64,000 nt of DNA from Pegea sp. RAD2-039 (lineage: Eukaryota > Chordata > Thaliacea > Salpida > Salpidae): positions 868,001 to 932,000 of the forward strand of contig JAQGEQ010000071.1 of the NCBI GenBank assembly GCA_034620365.1, written 5' to 3'. Both the position numbers and the translations under genes were made by a program. This document shows, one piece after another, positions 15,101 through 24,290 of the stretch. The notes beneath the pieces were generated by a model. That model did no database searches. It was given only the letters and a program-made list of their open reading frames with translations, and was not told where the DNA came from. The first letter of the stretch is position 1. The number at the start of each line of letters is the position of its first letter.

Positions 15101-18100
15101 TGATAATAAGGTATGGAAAAAGATTTTACTAAAGAAGAAATGCAACTTTAACTACTGCTGCGACCTTGACACACGCACGCAGCTGTTTTACTGGTTAAAT
15201 CGCAATTATTGATGATGTAAGAATAATTAAATAGAAATGATGATAGAAAGTGCAGTTGTAGCATTTCAATTTTGAACATACAGCAGCAAGTAGTAATTAT
15301 ATCTACTAAACATTTCTTCAAAACGATTTTTTCAAATTAATTTTTTTATCTAAATAAACTGAAGTAAATGTTTCCTAAAAAAATATTTTTAAACAAAAAT
15401 GAAAATCTCACTTTGCAAGATAATGAATGTCTATTGAAAGTAGATTTATTCATATAATGATAAGCAGCTTGCTGAAAGCCATGCTGATTTGATTGCTTTC
15501 TGGCTCGATGATTGAATGAAGTTTGATGTAAACTATTTGAATGATTATCAAACTCATAAACATGAGATGAAGCATCAAATTGTTCATTTATAGATAATGA
15601 TGAAACATCATAGGGTTCGAATCGATGTTGAGTTCTTTTTGTTTTATATGATGAAGTTGACGGCTCATATGAAATCATACAATGTGATAAAGGCTGATGT
15701 AAATTGTTTGGAATTTCTAGATGTGATGACGTAAACTTGTTTTGAACCTGTTGTCGTCTCTCAGTGCTTTGACTGAATTCTTCTTCGTATCTTTGATACA
15801 CTGGTGGTGAAGGAGGAATATTTGCTACACCCTAAAAAGCAGAATTATAATTTTTCTAAATAAAAACAGTTTGCAAAATGAATGCAGCAAAGTTTAGATT
15901 TAATTAAAATCTAATACGAAGCATTAAACTTTGACAATTCTCACCACTGCAGGGCTGATGCGTACACTTCTAACTGGGGATTCCCCAACTGATGTTGTGT
16001 GTTTCATGATTGACTTGACAGCTACCTGACTGCTACTATTACTTTCAGCCTGTTGAAGATGAATAAGAGATCTGTCTTGAAGATTGTAGCTCAAAACTAA
16101 CTTGATTAGTTGATTCTTTCCCAATAAAAAAATCTTGAGCAGTTTTCTTGTAATGAGCATAAGAGTCGTCGTCGGTAATCGCGCTGCTAGTTATTGATGA
16201 CCCCTCACCTAATGAAAAAATTTTCAAATTTCTAATTGAAGCTAGAACTACTTTTGTTTGATTTTGAAATATATAGATGAATATTTCAGTGAAATGTGGA
16301 AGAAATTAATCTTAAGTTCATTTATTTAAAGCAATTTGTTTATGAAATAGTTTTAAGTATTTTTGTTTTGTTAGTTTCATAAAGAATTGGGACAAGCTAA
16401 GACTAAATTTAAGACATCAACTTCAATTGTTGCTTCATATTCTAAATGTGTTCAACTCACAACGTCATATTTGACGCACATTTTTTTATGGTAATTTGTA
16501 TCAAGCTCAAACCTCAAAACTTAATAAATGAAGTTTCATTTAAAATCAAAGTTTTTTTCACATACCGATCACCAATAAATAAGCTGAGCAAGTTGCTTGC
16601 CCTTGTTGATTAGATGCTGAGCAAGTAAAGTTTCCACAATCTTCCTCAAACACTTTCGTTAAAGTCAAACTATACAAATCGCCCTCACTGCGGATTTGAA
16701 AGTCTGATGAGTTTTCAATTGGAACACCCTGAACAAAATTAAGTTGAATATTCATAAATAAATCAACATCCAGCTGATCTCTTCCAACCTCCCGGAGCCA
16801 AGTGATCACTGGAGTAGGAGTGCCGAACACTCGTACGTTGAGTCGAGCTTGTTCGCCAGCTCTGACTCTTAGATCTTCCAGCTGAGATTCAAACCTTGGA
16901 GCGATTGCCATGGCTAAGAAACATCAATTGATTAAAAAACAATTCTAATCAAAGAAAATTACCAAACAACTTTTTTTTCACAAAAATCGAAATTATTTCT
17001 CATAAAATATCAATAAGCTCTCACATCGAATACTTAGTGCTGCTGTGCTTGAGCTTTCACCATGTTGATTGGAAAGGAGACAAGCATATCTTCCACCATC
17101 ACCAAGAATTACTTTATTTATTTGCAGCACAGCACGGTTGGCTTTTGAAAGCGAGATGTTAAAACGCGGTGATGACGTCACATCAACTCCTTCGTAGAAC
17201 CATCTTATTTTTGGTGGTGGGTTGCCTAGTTAAAGTAAACATCCGTTTTATTTTTTGTTGCAATAGTTATGACAGAATTACGTAATTTGTTTAAGAGGGA
17301 GCTGTCTGTTCTTAACAAGATAAAAGATAAAAGATAATTTTTCAAGTGATTCAATCTTTCATTTCTGTTGTTTGTCTCCAACTTGAGACTTCAGACTTTC
17401 ATCATAACAAAAGATTAAAGAAAAGTTGCTAATTTACTAAATATATTAAGAAAGTCTGTAGCTGAGCAGTAGTTTGTAAAAAGATAAATTAAAGTTGGAT
17501 GATGTAATAAATGGTTTGGATAAAGTTGAAATTATCATGAATATTATCATTACTGAATTAAAGTTTTAAACAAACTCTTGAATATTATGAGGATAACTTA
17601 TCATAAGTTTTTAGTTTCAATATTTTAGAGGTTTAAAAATCTGTCTAAAATTTATTAAGAAAGTTGAATAATCAGAAAATGTTTGAAAATAAATGAATAA
17701 ATGATAAAATTCATATTTTCAAGAAACATATCAACTTTTGATTGCTCTAATAGTTGAGTTTTCTAACGAAGTACTTCAGTAACATCAAATCTTTTTCTGT
17801 CGATTACATAGTCAAAGTTAAAAATAGTGACATCATATATGTTTGTATCCCTTGAGATTTGAGACTTTTTCAAAAGCAATAATGAAGTGTTTGATTTTGA
17901 AATTTCTTCACCTTACCACAAAATACTCTTTAAACTTTTAGTATATGATTGTATAAACCTAAAATTAATTTTTGACCAAAAGAAGTTCCAAGTTAAATTA
18001 CATTTAAATTTGGTTTATATCAATAATCTTAAGACATAAATTAAAGGTTTTGTTTTTTAAACCGAAATATTATTTCGAACGCTAGACTTTATCTAATCTA

Positions 18101-18552
18101 GTTGTTAACATTTTGAGTTTACTAAAGTGCTGATAGTAATCTACTATTTAACCTTTTGTTAGAATTGATTTACCAAAAATCAAATTCAAATCATAAAAAA
18201 TGATGATTTTGATTATGAAGTTTTTAGATTGTAATACTTTTGATTCAAGATGAGATTAAAATAGTTAAACAATAATTTTGCAGTTTTGACTATGTAGCTA
18301 ATAAACTTAAATTAAAAAGTTTTTTAATCATTTTGAAATAATTAAAAACGATAAGATAAGATTAACTCTAGGCAAAGATTTTCAACTTTTAGTTTTTCAA
18401 ATTTTGAGGATAAATAATTCAAATAAAATCAACTTGCCAGCTACGAGTGCTTCAAACTGAACACTCCAATCTTTTACAGCAATTACATCTTTTAATGGTT
18501 GAATAAAATGAGGAGAAACCGCAGGATCAGTATCCTCATCTTTGTTCGCCAT
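1..18552 (-). CDS. TTN: titin orthologue, Z-disc to proximal I-band part (partial; continues past left edge)
   Basis: Giant sarcomeric spring and ruler protein; this N-terminal part would lie in the Z-disc and proximal I-band. About two dozen Ig (I-set) domains are split over many short exons. Order from the N-terminus: Ig Z1, Ig Z2, Ser-rich linker, Z3, Z4, SP-rich linker, Z6, Z7, an Ig opening with FKKKLES, an Ig ending in the linker NQEDFRTLL, then an I-band Ig tandem. This is collinear with human titin as I remember it: SPARRFDE against titin SPGRRLEE, the NQEDFR linker, and VIEKQKA against VIEKQRA. Start chosen at the Met of MANKDEDTD (18,552), since the next words FIQPLKDV match the titin N-terminus. 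No kinase, Fn3 or PEVK is in the window. Obscurin and arthropod sallimus were considered; the linker-free I-band Igs and domain order fit vertebrate-type titin better. Confidence 0.93.
732..3140 (-). other. titin Ig domains before N2B-like position (four)
   Basis: Ig at 2,808-3,140 (RPTPRITWSKNGEEI, SGKYTCEASNEWG); Ig at 2,358-2,700 (KLQIIEPLQDFFTREG, VYPEDEGTYKIVASN, matching human AYPEDEGTYTFVASN); Ig at 1,645-2,017 (KVVEPLQPLHVIEG, RWFRNGVDI, GEFRCYASNVAGE); Ig in exon 732-1,206 (PQISWFKDDVEI, FGQYKCKAWNKLG). In human titin the N2B unique sequence follows this set. The region 1,207-1,640 is intron with nothing recognisable. Confidence 0.83.
3203..8085 (-). other. titin I-band Ig tandem (about eleven linker-free domains)
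   Basis: Successive Ig domains, most over one or two exons, at about 7,788-8,085; 7,404-7,715; 7,000-7,362; 6,335-6,600; 5,915-6,330; 5,443-5,700; 4,930-5,205; 4,546-4,872; 4,168-4,540; 3,704-3,968; 3,203-3,588. Typical words are WKINGKEV, MFNGKPI, WLRNGKELI, WYKDGNEI, FWKKDGKRI and WTKNGKEI at the strand C tryptophan, and DxGxY near strand F. The domains abut with no linker, as in the human proximal I-band tandem. The last one has NIEVIEKQKATLEF, very like human VQVIEKQRAVVEF. By eye there is one domain fewer than the human block I remember. Confidence 0.87.
8352..9300 (-). other. titin helical linker and Ig I2
   Basis: Exons at about 9,084-9,300 and 8,820-8,970 encode a charged, probably helical linker (LREVRPNDKSVTIAQLRK, DDELQSKFSKLADEDQ). 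Exons at 8,571-8,765 and 8,352-8,465 encode an Ig: MQAPIVLDGLKNTK, PLPKITWIHNENIL, CELSIKDVVGDDSGAYAV. The matching human titin words are EAPKIFERIQSQ, CEWYKNGVKI and CELVIRDV. Confidence 0.83.
9285..9762 (-). other. titin Ig I1 and NQEDFR linker
   Basis: Exon 9,566-9,762 encodes APRFVLPLESVIAKEG and VEWYLNGQEIHSSKR; exon from about 9,506 encodes FQVWYDGMYNLEILAVKE and the linker IEVKNQEDFRTLLKKS. The QREDFRSVL linker at this place is a hallmark shared by vertebrate titin and insect sallimus, as I recall. Confidence 0.87.
9847..10740 (-). other. titin Ig at Z-disc/I-band junction (FKKKLES)
   Basis: Exons near 10,620-10,740 (KPRFKKKLESIRQ, AHFECYITPICDP), 10,270-10,371 (VEWLLDGKPLEYANRI, FEFGYAALDISAVYPRD) and 9,847-9,968 (CRVTNQFGQAQSSCSLIV). 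Human titin reads KKKLTSLRLKRFG, VEWLHDGKPLEAANRL and CRATNKYG in the same order. A linker QLPNPDQLHKIEIAERHRQ follows, equivalent to the human EESQLPEGRKG linker. Confidence 0.88.
10760..11280 (-). other. titin Ig Z7
   Basis: Exon 11,112-11,280 (EIPKIIEKPQSVTAKEG, PTPEIVWLKDNV) and the next exon from 11,059 (IRIDGVDGHGLLTID, DAWYTANAVNKHGRDL). Human titin Z7 has NPDIVWLKNSDI and AWYTATAINKAGRD at the same places. A charged linker (KVSIEKSKVPVTENRSK) follows. Confidence 0.87.
11497..13297 (-). other. titin Ig Z6, split by a 1.5 kb intron
   Basis: Exon from about 13,297 down to 13,185 encodes PRFISKPDNLVCQEG and GRPMPEVYFFING. Exon 11,497-11,661 encodes NQVREDYSHRLVIKEDG and KNQAGKAFTSLSLTV. 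GRPMPE and VVIKEDG-like words match human titin Z6. Junction phase is 1 on both sides. The intron contains the alternative first exon annotated separately. Confidence 0.88.
12308..12887 (-). CDS. alternative first exon inside titin intron (193-residue basic N-terminus)
   Basis: An open frame starts with ATG at 12,887 (MSDEDDFRVIHQK), preceded by an in-frame stop about 12 bases upstream of the ATG, and runs 193 codons plus one base to a strong GTAAGC donor at 12,307. The donor phase (1) is the same as that of the upstream Z6 exon, so it can splice to the acceptor right of 11,661 and continue in frame as RG-NQVREDYSH. Since its 5' side is closed by a stop, it cannot be an ordinary internal coding exon in this frame; it looks like a first exon from an internal promoter. 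The product is rich in Lys, Asn and Ser with no domain I recognise. It would join to the second half of Z6. Confidence 0.6.
13343..13575 (-). other. titin SP/RS-rich linker (SPARRFDE)
   Basis: One exon rich in Ser, Arg and Pro: SPLSRSRLSVSPQRTKSP, then AVSPARRFDEIDQLDIEKFF. Human titin has the same layout, with SPxR repeats leading into SPGRRLEETD just before Z6. SP sites of this kind are typical proline-directed kinase targets. In human titin an Ig (Z5) precedes this linker; none is visible here. Confidence 0.8.
13783..14440 (-). other. titin acidic/Ser linker and Ig Z4
   Basis: Exons at about 14,352-14,440 and 13,940-14,302 give a linker (EFEFISGVSENDL, then a Ser/Pro/Lys-rich stretch) and the first half of Ig Z4 (PPKFIQTPASVMQI, PRVTWSRNGHML). 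Exon 13,783-13,893 gives the second half (LNDDVGEYTVSATNQFG). Downstream, DQFRVYEEQLSKSAELPPP at about 13,665-13,725 corresponds in position to the human linker after Z4. Confidence 0.8.
14559..14990 (-). other. titin Ig Z3
   Basis: Two exons: about 14,868-14,990 (APSVVAETNKI, LLSCHISGDGVPDVRWF) and 14,559-14,712 (SSQDFEVTYDGQTSHL, DSGQYTCTATDKNGTSS). The CHISG word and the IRESF motif match human titin Z3 (CHISG, IREAF), supporting one-to-one domain correspondence. Confidence 0.85.
15413..16218 (-). other. titin Z-disc linker, Ser/His/Gln-rich
   Basis: Three or so exons (about 16,060-16,218, 15,944-16,050 and 15,413-15,831) encode an unstructured linker between Z2 and Z3. It contains SPVRSVRISPAV, resembling the SPIRSVRSP words of the titin Z-repeat region, and a later stretch rich in His, Ser, Asn and Gln starting VYQRYEEEFSQ. 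No true 45-residue Z-repeat for alpha-actinin is evident. Exon edges are approximate. Confidence 0.65.
16566..16913 (-). other. titin Ig Z2 with a 60-nt in-frame intron
   Basis: Exons 16,789-16,913 and 16,566-16,728 encode an Ig domain: APRFESQLEDLRV, VITWLRE, then GVPIENSSDF and FTCSASNQQG. Titin Z2 has the same pattern (DFQISQEGDLYSL against DFQIRSEGDLYSL here). The 60 bases between the exons begin with GT, end with CAG, have no stop codon and are a multiple of three, so retention would add 20 residues in the loop between strands C and D. Confidence 0.85.
17027..18552 (-). other. titin Ig Z1 (two exons, GC-AG intron)
   Basis: Exon 18,438-18,552 encodes the N-terminus and first half of Z1 (FIQPLKDVIAV). 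Exon 17,027-17,225 encodes the second half (PPPKIRWFYEG, then GGRYACLLSNQHG). The only phase-consistent junction uses a GC donor reading GCAAGT just left of 18,438 and an AG acceptor right of 17,225, a 1.2 kb GC-AG intron; it restores VAG-NPPPKIRWF. The intron is otherwise AT-rich with nothing recognisable. The exon acceptor lies about ten bases upstream of the Met, so a 5'UTR exon is expected; a segment near 18,627-18,663 ending in a strong GTGAGG donor is a candidate. Confidence 0.85.
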
Positions 18553-18690
18553 ATTGCGAACAGAGCTTCTACAAAACAAATAAAAATTGAAAATAACTCA
18601 GCACCAAAAATCAATCCTCACCTGAACTTGTATCAGTAAAACAGTGATTTTAAATGAGCTAAGAAAATATTCAAAATACAAAAAACTCAA

Positions 18691-18945
18691 CTAAGTACAA
18701 GTAAGACTACCAACAGCAGTCTCATCAACTAGCAAGTCAATCTCAGTGATGTCTTGCTTATACAAAGTTTTGAAGACCTTTGCAATCTCAGGAGACACTT
18801 TCTTAATGGTTTTGTAATCTACAGACTCTGACGAAACAAATGTCGTTCTTATCTTTGACTGCTGGTTATTTATATCTGATACTAGCACCAATCTTTCCTT
18901 CGCAATTTTCTTTGTTCTATCCGCAGGCTTTGACTTTTTGCTCAT
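18691..18945 (-). CDS. orphan exon between SESTD1-like gene and titin (MSKKSK)
   Basis: An 84-codon frame on the minus strand: MSKKSKPADRTKKIAKERL, later VSPEIAKVFKTLYKQDITEI, ending with a stop. It directly follows a TTAG acceptor-like site. It is in frame with the phase-0 donor after HPNHTE at about 19,718, so it could be an alternative last exon of the SESTD1-like gene. Joining it to the titin Z1 exon breaks the frame for the donors I could find. It could also be a separate small gene. Function unknown. Confidence 0.4.
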   Translation of the reverse strand: MSKKSKPADRTKKIAKERLVLVSDINNQQSKIRTTFVSSESVDYKTIKKVSPEIAKVFKTLYKQDITEIDLLVDETAVGSLTCT

Positions 18946-19379
18946 CTAACAGACAGATGAAAAAGTTTTTCAGCTTGTGCAACCAATAGGTATGACACAT
19001 AATTATCTTCAATAATTACAATGCTATGTTTAATTTGTTATAATAGAAGAAGCACTGATTTTGTTTTATAACTTGTTTGTTAAGATTTTTAAATGTAATA
19101 TTTTTATCATTTCAATACAAATTGCTTAAGAATTGCGAGGAAAGTGAACCTATAAAACAATCATACACTAAGAAATTTGCCAATTTTTTTTCAAAATCCT
19201 TGAAATAGTTTAGTTAAATGCTTTTTTTCAAATACTAGCCATAAAATCTATATTGCTTCTAATGTAATATTGCAAAAATAATCTTAAGATAAGAAACACA
19301 TCGTTATATTTTTTTAAATTGAATTTCAAACCTACAATAAATCATAAAATCAAAATAATTATATAATATAAATTCGAAT

Positions 19380-19412
19380 TTATTTAGCTATTTGTTTTTG
19401 AGTTTTATTCAG
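19380..19412 (-). terminator. possible poly(A) signals of the SESTD1-like gene
   Basis: TTTATT words on the plus strand at about 19,380 and 19,404, i.e. AATAAA on the transcribed strand, lie about 35-70 bases past the KKLVIFE stop. In such AT-rich DNA chance occurrence is easy. Confidence 0.35.
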
Positions 19413-19441
19413 ACATTTTGACCAATAAAAACTGGTTGTGA

Positions 19442-22400
19442 CTATTCAAAGATGACTAACTTTTTTGGTGAAAATTTTTCGGTTTTTCCAGCTTCAACTA
19501 ATTCAGTTGATGAAGAACAAATTGATAGCTGAAAAATGTCATTTTGTTTAATTTTAAGCGATTAATTAACAAATATTGTTATCCTGAGACAATTATATAA
19601 ATAAATGAGATTTTCTCAAAGTTACATCATAACTAATTATAAACAATCTTGAAGTTTTTAACAAGAAATAAAAGTTCAAAATTATAATTTTAATAAAAAA
19701 AAACTTAAGTAAAAGTTACTTCTGTATGATTAGGATGCAAAAAGTATCCACTCATAGATCTTTTCAAAGTTTCTGATAGTCCTAAAACCTTAATAGAAAC
19801 ATTTACAGATCAAATTTTTAAAGTTTCAATAGAAAATACGATTAATGAAGTTATCACAAGAACCTGATTATCGAAGAGACTTCTTGTACGAGAATCGGGA
19901 GTTATTCCGTTGACTGCATCTGCAGTTAACAAGAATTCCGTATCATTGGAACAAATAGAAAAATCTGCATCAATTTGTCGGCAAACAAACAGCTCTGCAC
20001 TGGCTGATGATGACGAAGTCCCTGATAGTGATGACAATTCATCTTTTTCTGTTTCAACCTTTCTCTTCTGAGAGCTCGTTATAGTATCACTTATTGAATC
20101 GGAAGTATGGAGAAGCAGAGACTTTTGAGATGAGCTTCTTCTTATGATGCAATAATTTAGTTGTTTGCTGTTTGGGTAAAACTGCTCAATCCTTATTTGA
20201 CTATCTGATTCCCAGCTTGATTGAAGACTTTCCTCATAAGTTGTCTTGCAAAGCCATTTGTTCTGAAAATGAAAAAAAAATTTTATAATTATTTCATAAA
20301 ATCCAATTCTTTCTTATCTTGAAATTTTATGAAAAAGTTTTCAGTTTGCATCTAATGAGCATCTATTAAGTAGTTATTGGAAAATCGTAACTACAAAATT
20401 TTCTAAAATTAATAATCTGTAAATATGGTGTTTTAGAGATTTGTTTAATAGTTTAATTGTTAAACAATAAACCAAGATAATACATCAACAATTTCAACTC
20501 AATTTAAGCTTAATTAATTTATATTTGTTAATTAAGATAATTACATTCTTAATTGATTTATCTTAGACATTTGTTTTATATTAATAACAACATCTGTAAC
20601 GTTTAATTTTGTAAAAATGTTTTCTATTTCTTGTGAAATTATTTCACCACTATCAATAGGTTACTAATAACCAACAAAAATTTGTTGTTATCTATGCAAG
20701 CTGGTAATGAAAGTAACTTGAATATTTCTGTTAAACCATAAGCCAAAATAATTACTGCAATGATTTAAATAGATTTTAAACTAAACACCCAACAACGTTA
20801 ACATTAAGTGATTATTACATCTCAAAAGTAAATAGGATGAAAGTTTTGATAATCACAGCTTGATTAGGTATGAGCTGATAAAGTATTTGATAACTTGAGT
20901 TTCGATATTTTATAAACTATAATATATAGTTCTGCACACTAAAGAGCAAATGCAGTTTCTGTTTGCCAACAAAAATTGTATTTAGAACAAATAATACAGC
21001 TTAAGACTCTTAATGTCATTTTAAATAAAATGAGTAATTAACAACTTAATGTATTGCTATAGAAAGCTCAATAAGATTTTTTATAAAATTATAAGTATGT
21101 TTTATAATTTACTACAAATAGAAAGTAAGGTAAAATGTTAACGATAGTTAAATTTATATCACAGTTTCATCTCGTTTGTTTATTGAATTAAGACTTTTCA
21201 AGAATTGTATAAAAAGTTAATAACTTTAAATTAAGATCATTAAACTAAATTTAGAGCTATAGTCTCAGATAATTAATAATTGAATTTATTTTAATAGTTG
21301 TTGCTTACAAAGCTTTTAAGTATAATTGGAAAATCATTAGTTGTACCAAAACTTTCAAAACTTTAACTGCTTAGTATGTTATATAATATAAGTTACGCTC
21401 TCTAAAGCTGCTTTTGTTGCTGAACTATAGAATTAAATTCTAGTTATAAAAACGCAACCTTTATATTATTTCTTATAAGTATAACTTAAGAACTTAACTT
21501 AATTACTTTATTATACAATATTATAATCATCAAATCATTTTTTTGATAAACATCTAAAACAACTATTTGAAAAGTAATCATATATTCATCTGATGAAGAA
21601 CTCAAGTTTTCAATAAACATATTTATAATTTACATAATTATTTCTTTAGTTAGATATTTAATAAAGTTAGAAATCAGATAGATAAGTTGGTAGCATTTCT
21701 TATATTTCTTTTTAGTGTTTTATAAGGCTTTTATCTACTATAATTTAGTATCACTTTAAAGTTGTCTTATTTCAGTCTATCTCGGTTATATTATTTTATC
21801 TTAACATATTTATTTTGTAGTTAAATTTTAGTTAAACGCTTTATTCTAACATTTTATTAATTTAAATGAAATAAAACCAACTTTTTTATACAACGAAATA
21901 TGAACAAAGTCTTATGTACAAATTTGCCATAATATAGTTTGAAAATATTTTTTTCATTTTTCTTAACATACTTTGCACTAATTTCATGTGTTGGCCTTTT
22001 TTCGAATACAAAAATAAATCTCAGTTTACATTAAAAATAGTATTGGGTTACATAAAAAGTTTACATTAAAAATAAAATTTATTTAATGAACTGATAAAGT
22101 TGAAAGTAATTTAGACTTTTTAAATACATGTATAGACTATAAAAATTTTTACTAAATGAGCTTGCTGTGAATGAGTAATGAGAGAAAAACTAAAAAAAGA
22201 TTTTAAGTAAAAAACTAACAAAAGTATTTCATAATTTTTTTGATGACAATCTAATTTATGAACTAAATGAAACTATAGAAAAGTGAAAAGTTTATAGTAA
22301 ATATTGATGAAATACTTTTTTAAACCTCACCTGAAACACAATTACATTTTCTTATATGAATAATTTTATTTTTAAACAAGAAAACGAGTCCAGTTAAATA

Positions 22401-24290
22401 AAAAAACTTTAAAGGAAAACAAGAATACATCATTTCTAGAATAGATCATTTATTCAGGAATAAATACAAATTTAAAAGTTCTTAATCTGCTTTCAGGTTT
22501 TTTTACCCAGATAAGGAAAATTAGAAACTTAACATAAACTTCTGCTTTCAAATCAACGCGATGAAAACAACTAGGAAAAGGAAAGAAATTATACTGAAAG
22601 AATAGAAAGTTGATATTTTGAAGTATGGCTTCTGAAGTGTTCACACAGCTACTACGTCATCACATGACGCGATTTACCTTTAGACTTGCTTCTTCTATCT
22701 CTTTGAAGTTTTTAGTTCCACAATCATCAATTTGTTCAGCCCAAGATTTACTCCTGATGTGGCGACGTTTCTTTTTGAGAAAGTTTAATGACTGGACTGG
22801 TTGCTCTAGCTTTTTTTCGTGTAATTTGCTTTTTTCTTGTACATATGTCTCTAAAAATGATAATGATTGAACAATAATAACACAATTACTTGTAGATTGG
22901 ATCTTAAATAATTATCATTAGTCAAATTAAACTTTCAAAAATTAGTTTTTTGAGTTATAGTTTTTTAAAAGCATATTTTGAATCGAAGAATTTATTGATA
23001 ATGATTAAGTGACTTTACTGATGTTGTTATCACTGATAGATGACCTAAAATCTTTTTATATTGTTTAATAGTCACCATCGTCAACGTTGCATCTAGCCAT
23101 TTGTGACTCCCACCAACAAACGAATCAAACAAATTATTTAAATTGATGAAGTTTTTGAATCACAAACCTGATTTCAACGTTTCTTTCTAATTGTAGAGTT
23201 TATGTAAAGTTCAAAGGTCATGTTTTTAGCCAAATTTTTAACAAAAATATTAGAAGCAGATGTAGATTATCTACAAATGATAATTTTTACCTTTATTAAA
23301 TTTAGTTTCGTCGCAGCTTGAATTTAACGTCCCATTTTCTATTTTTTCACTTTTAACTTTTATTTTGGAGTTTTCAATTTTTGGATCAGTTTTTCTTCTA
23401 CTCTTCTTAACATCGGATGAGCTTTTAAGTCGATTAGTTTCAAAACTTAATTTTGTTGCATGTACACCTAAAGCAACAGTCAATGAGACGCTTCCTAAAG
23501 ATCAAAAATGATACAAAACAATGTTACTAACCATTTGGAAAGTAAGTAGAGTAAATAGTTTTTGAAACATCAGCTTGAGCTGTTAGCGAAGATGTTGCTC
23601 CAACATTTGAAGAGTTTTCTTGACTAATTTTTGGATGAAATGTTTCTTTTATATTTTGGGGTTTTATTTTTTGGTGAAACTTTTTTGAATTGTATCTTAT
23701 TGGTGGGTTAGAAATACTGTTGGTATACTTATTTCTGTAAATAAAAAATAAAAGTATCGATATCAAACTGAAATAGCAAACTCACTAAACTGTAAGTTTA
23801 TTAAAATAAAGCTTAAACTTTTCGAATTGCATGAAAAAAATTAAACTGACTTTTCATTAGAAATATTAATTTCAGTTTTTTGATTTTGATTGAATTGTTC
23901 TTTTATGGTGGAAGTCCTTGCAGGATTTGGTAATGACTTGGTAAGCACAGTGTTTTTTGTACTTTGTTGGTCTTTTAATCTATGTAAACAAGATACAATC
24001 AAAAATAAATAAAAAGTTGCTAATCTATCTAACCGATCATCTGAACAATTCTGCCGAATTTTTTCCAGTTCTTTACGTAGATAAAAATTCGAACTTTCAC
24101 TCTGTAAAAAGAGGAAAATTGAAATTACTTCAATTAAACTCACAAGCAAACCTTCGTCAACTTTTCCATAGTAGTCTTCAGAGATTGTGCTGTAACCAAC
24201 AAGCTTTCTATTCTTTTTGCATCAACTTTGAGTCTAGTTTCCGTCTTTTTAATCTCATTTTGTATTTCAGCATACATTGGGTCTTCAGAA
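19442..24290 (-). other. low-complexity C-terminal region of the SESTD1-like gene
   Basis: Exons at about 23,845-23,980, 23,530-23,735, 23,291-23,500, 22,675-22,850, 19,868-20,262, 19,718-19,795 and 19,442-19,530. Composition is Ser, Lys, Thr, Asn and Gln-rich. Exon 22,675-22,850 contains KKKRRHIRSKSWAEQ, a possible phosphorylation or nuclear-localisation patch. Exon 19,868-20,262 contains a Ser-rich run (SLSGTSSSSASAELFV). The last exon ends KKLVIFE and a TAG stop. The 2.4 kb between 20,263 and 22,675 is an AT-rich intron in which I see no gene. Confidence 0.6.

Noticed and set aside
1-18552. Obscurin/UNC-89 identity for the Ig-repeat gene
   Set aside because: SPARRFDE, NQEDFR and the Z1-Z7 order are titin features; no obscurin SH3-DH-PH is present.
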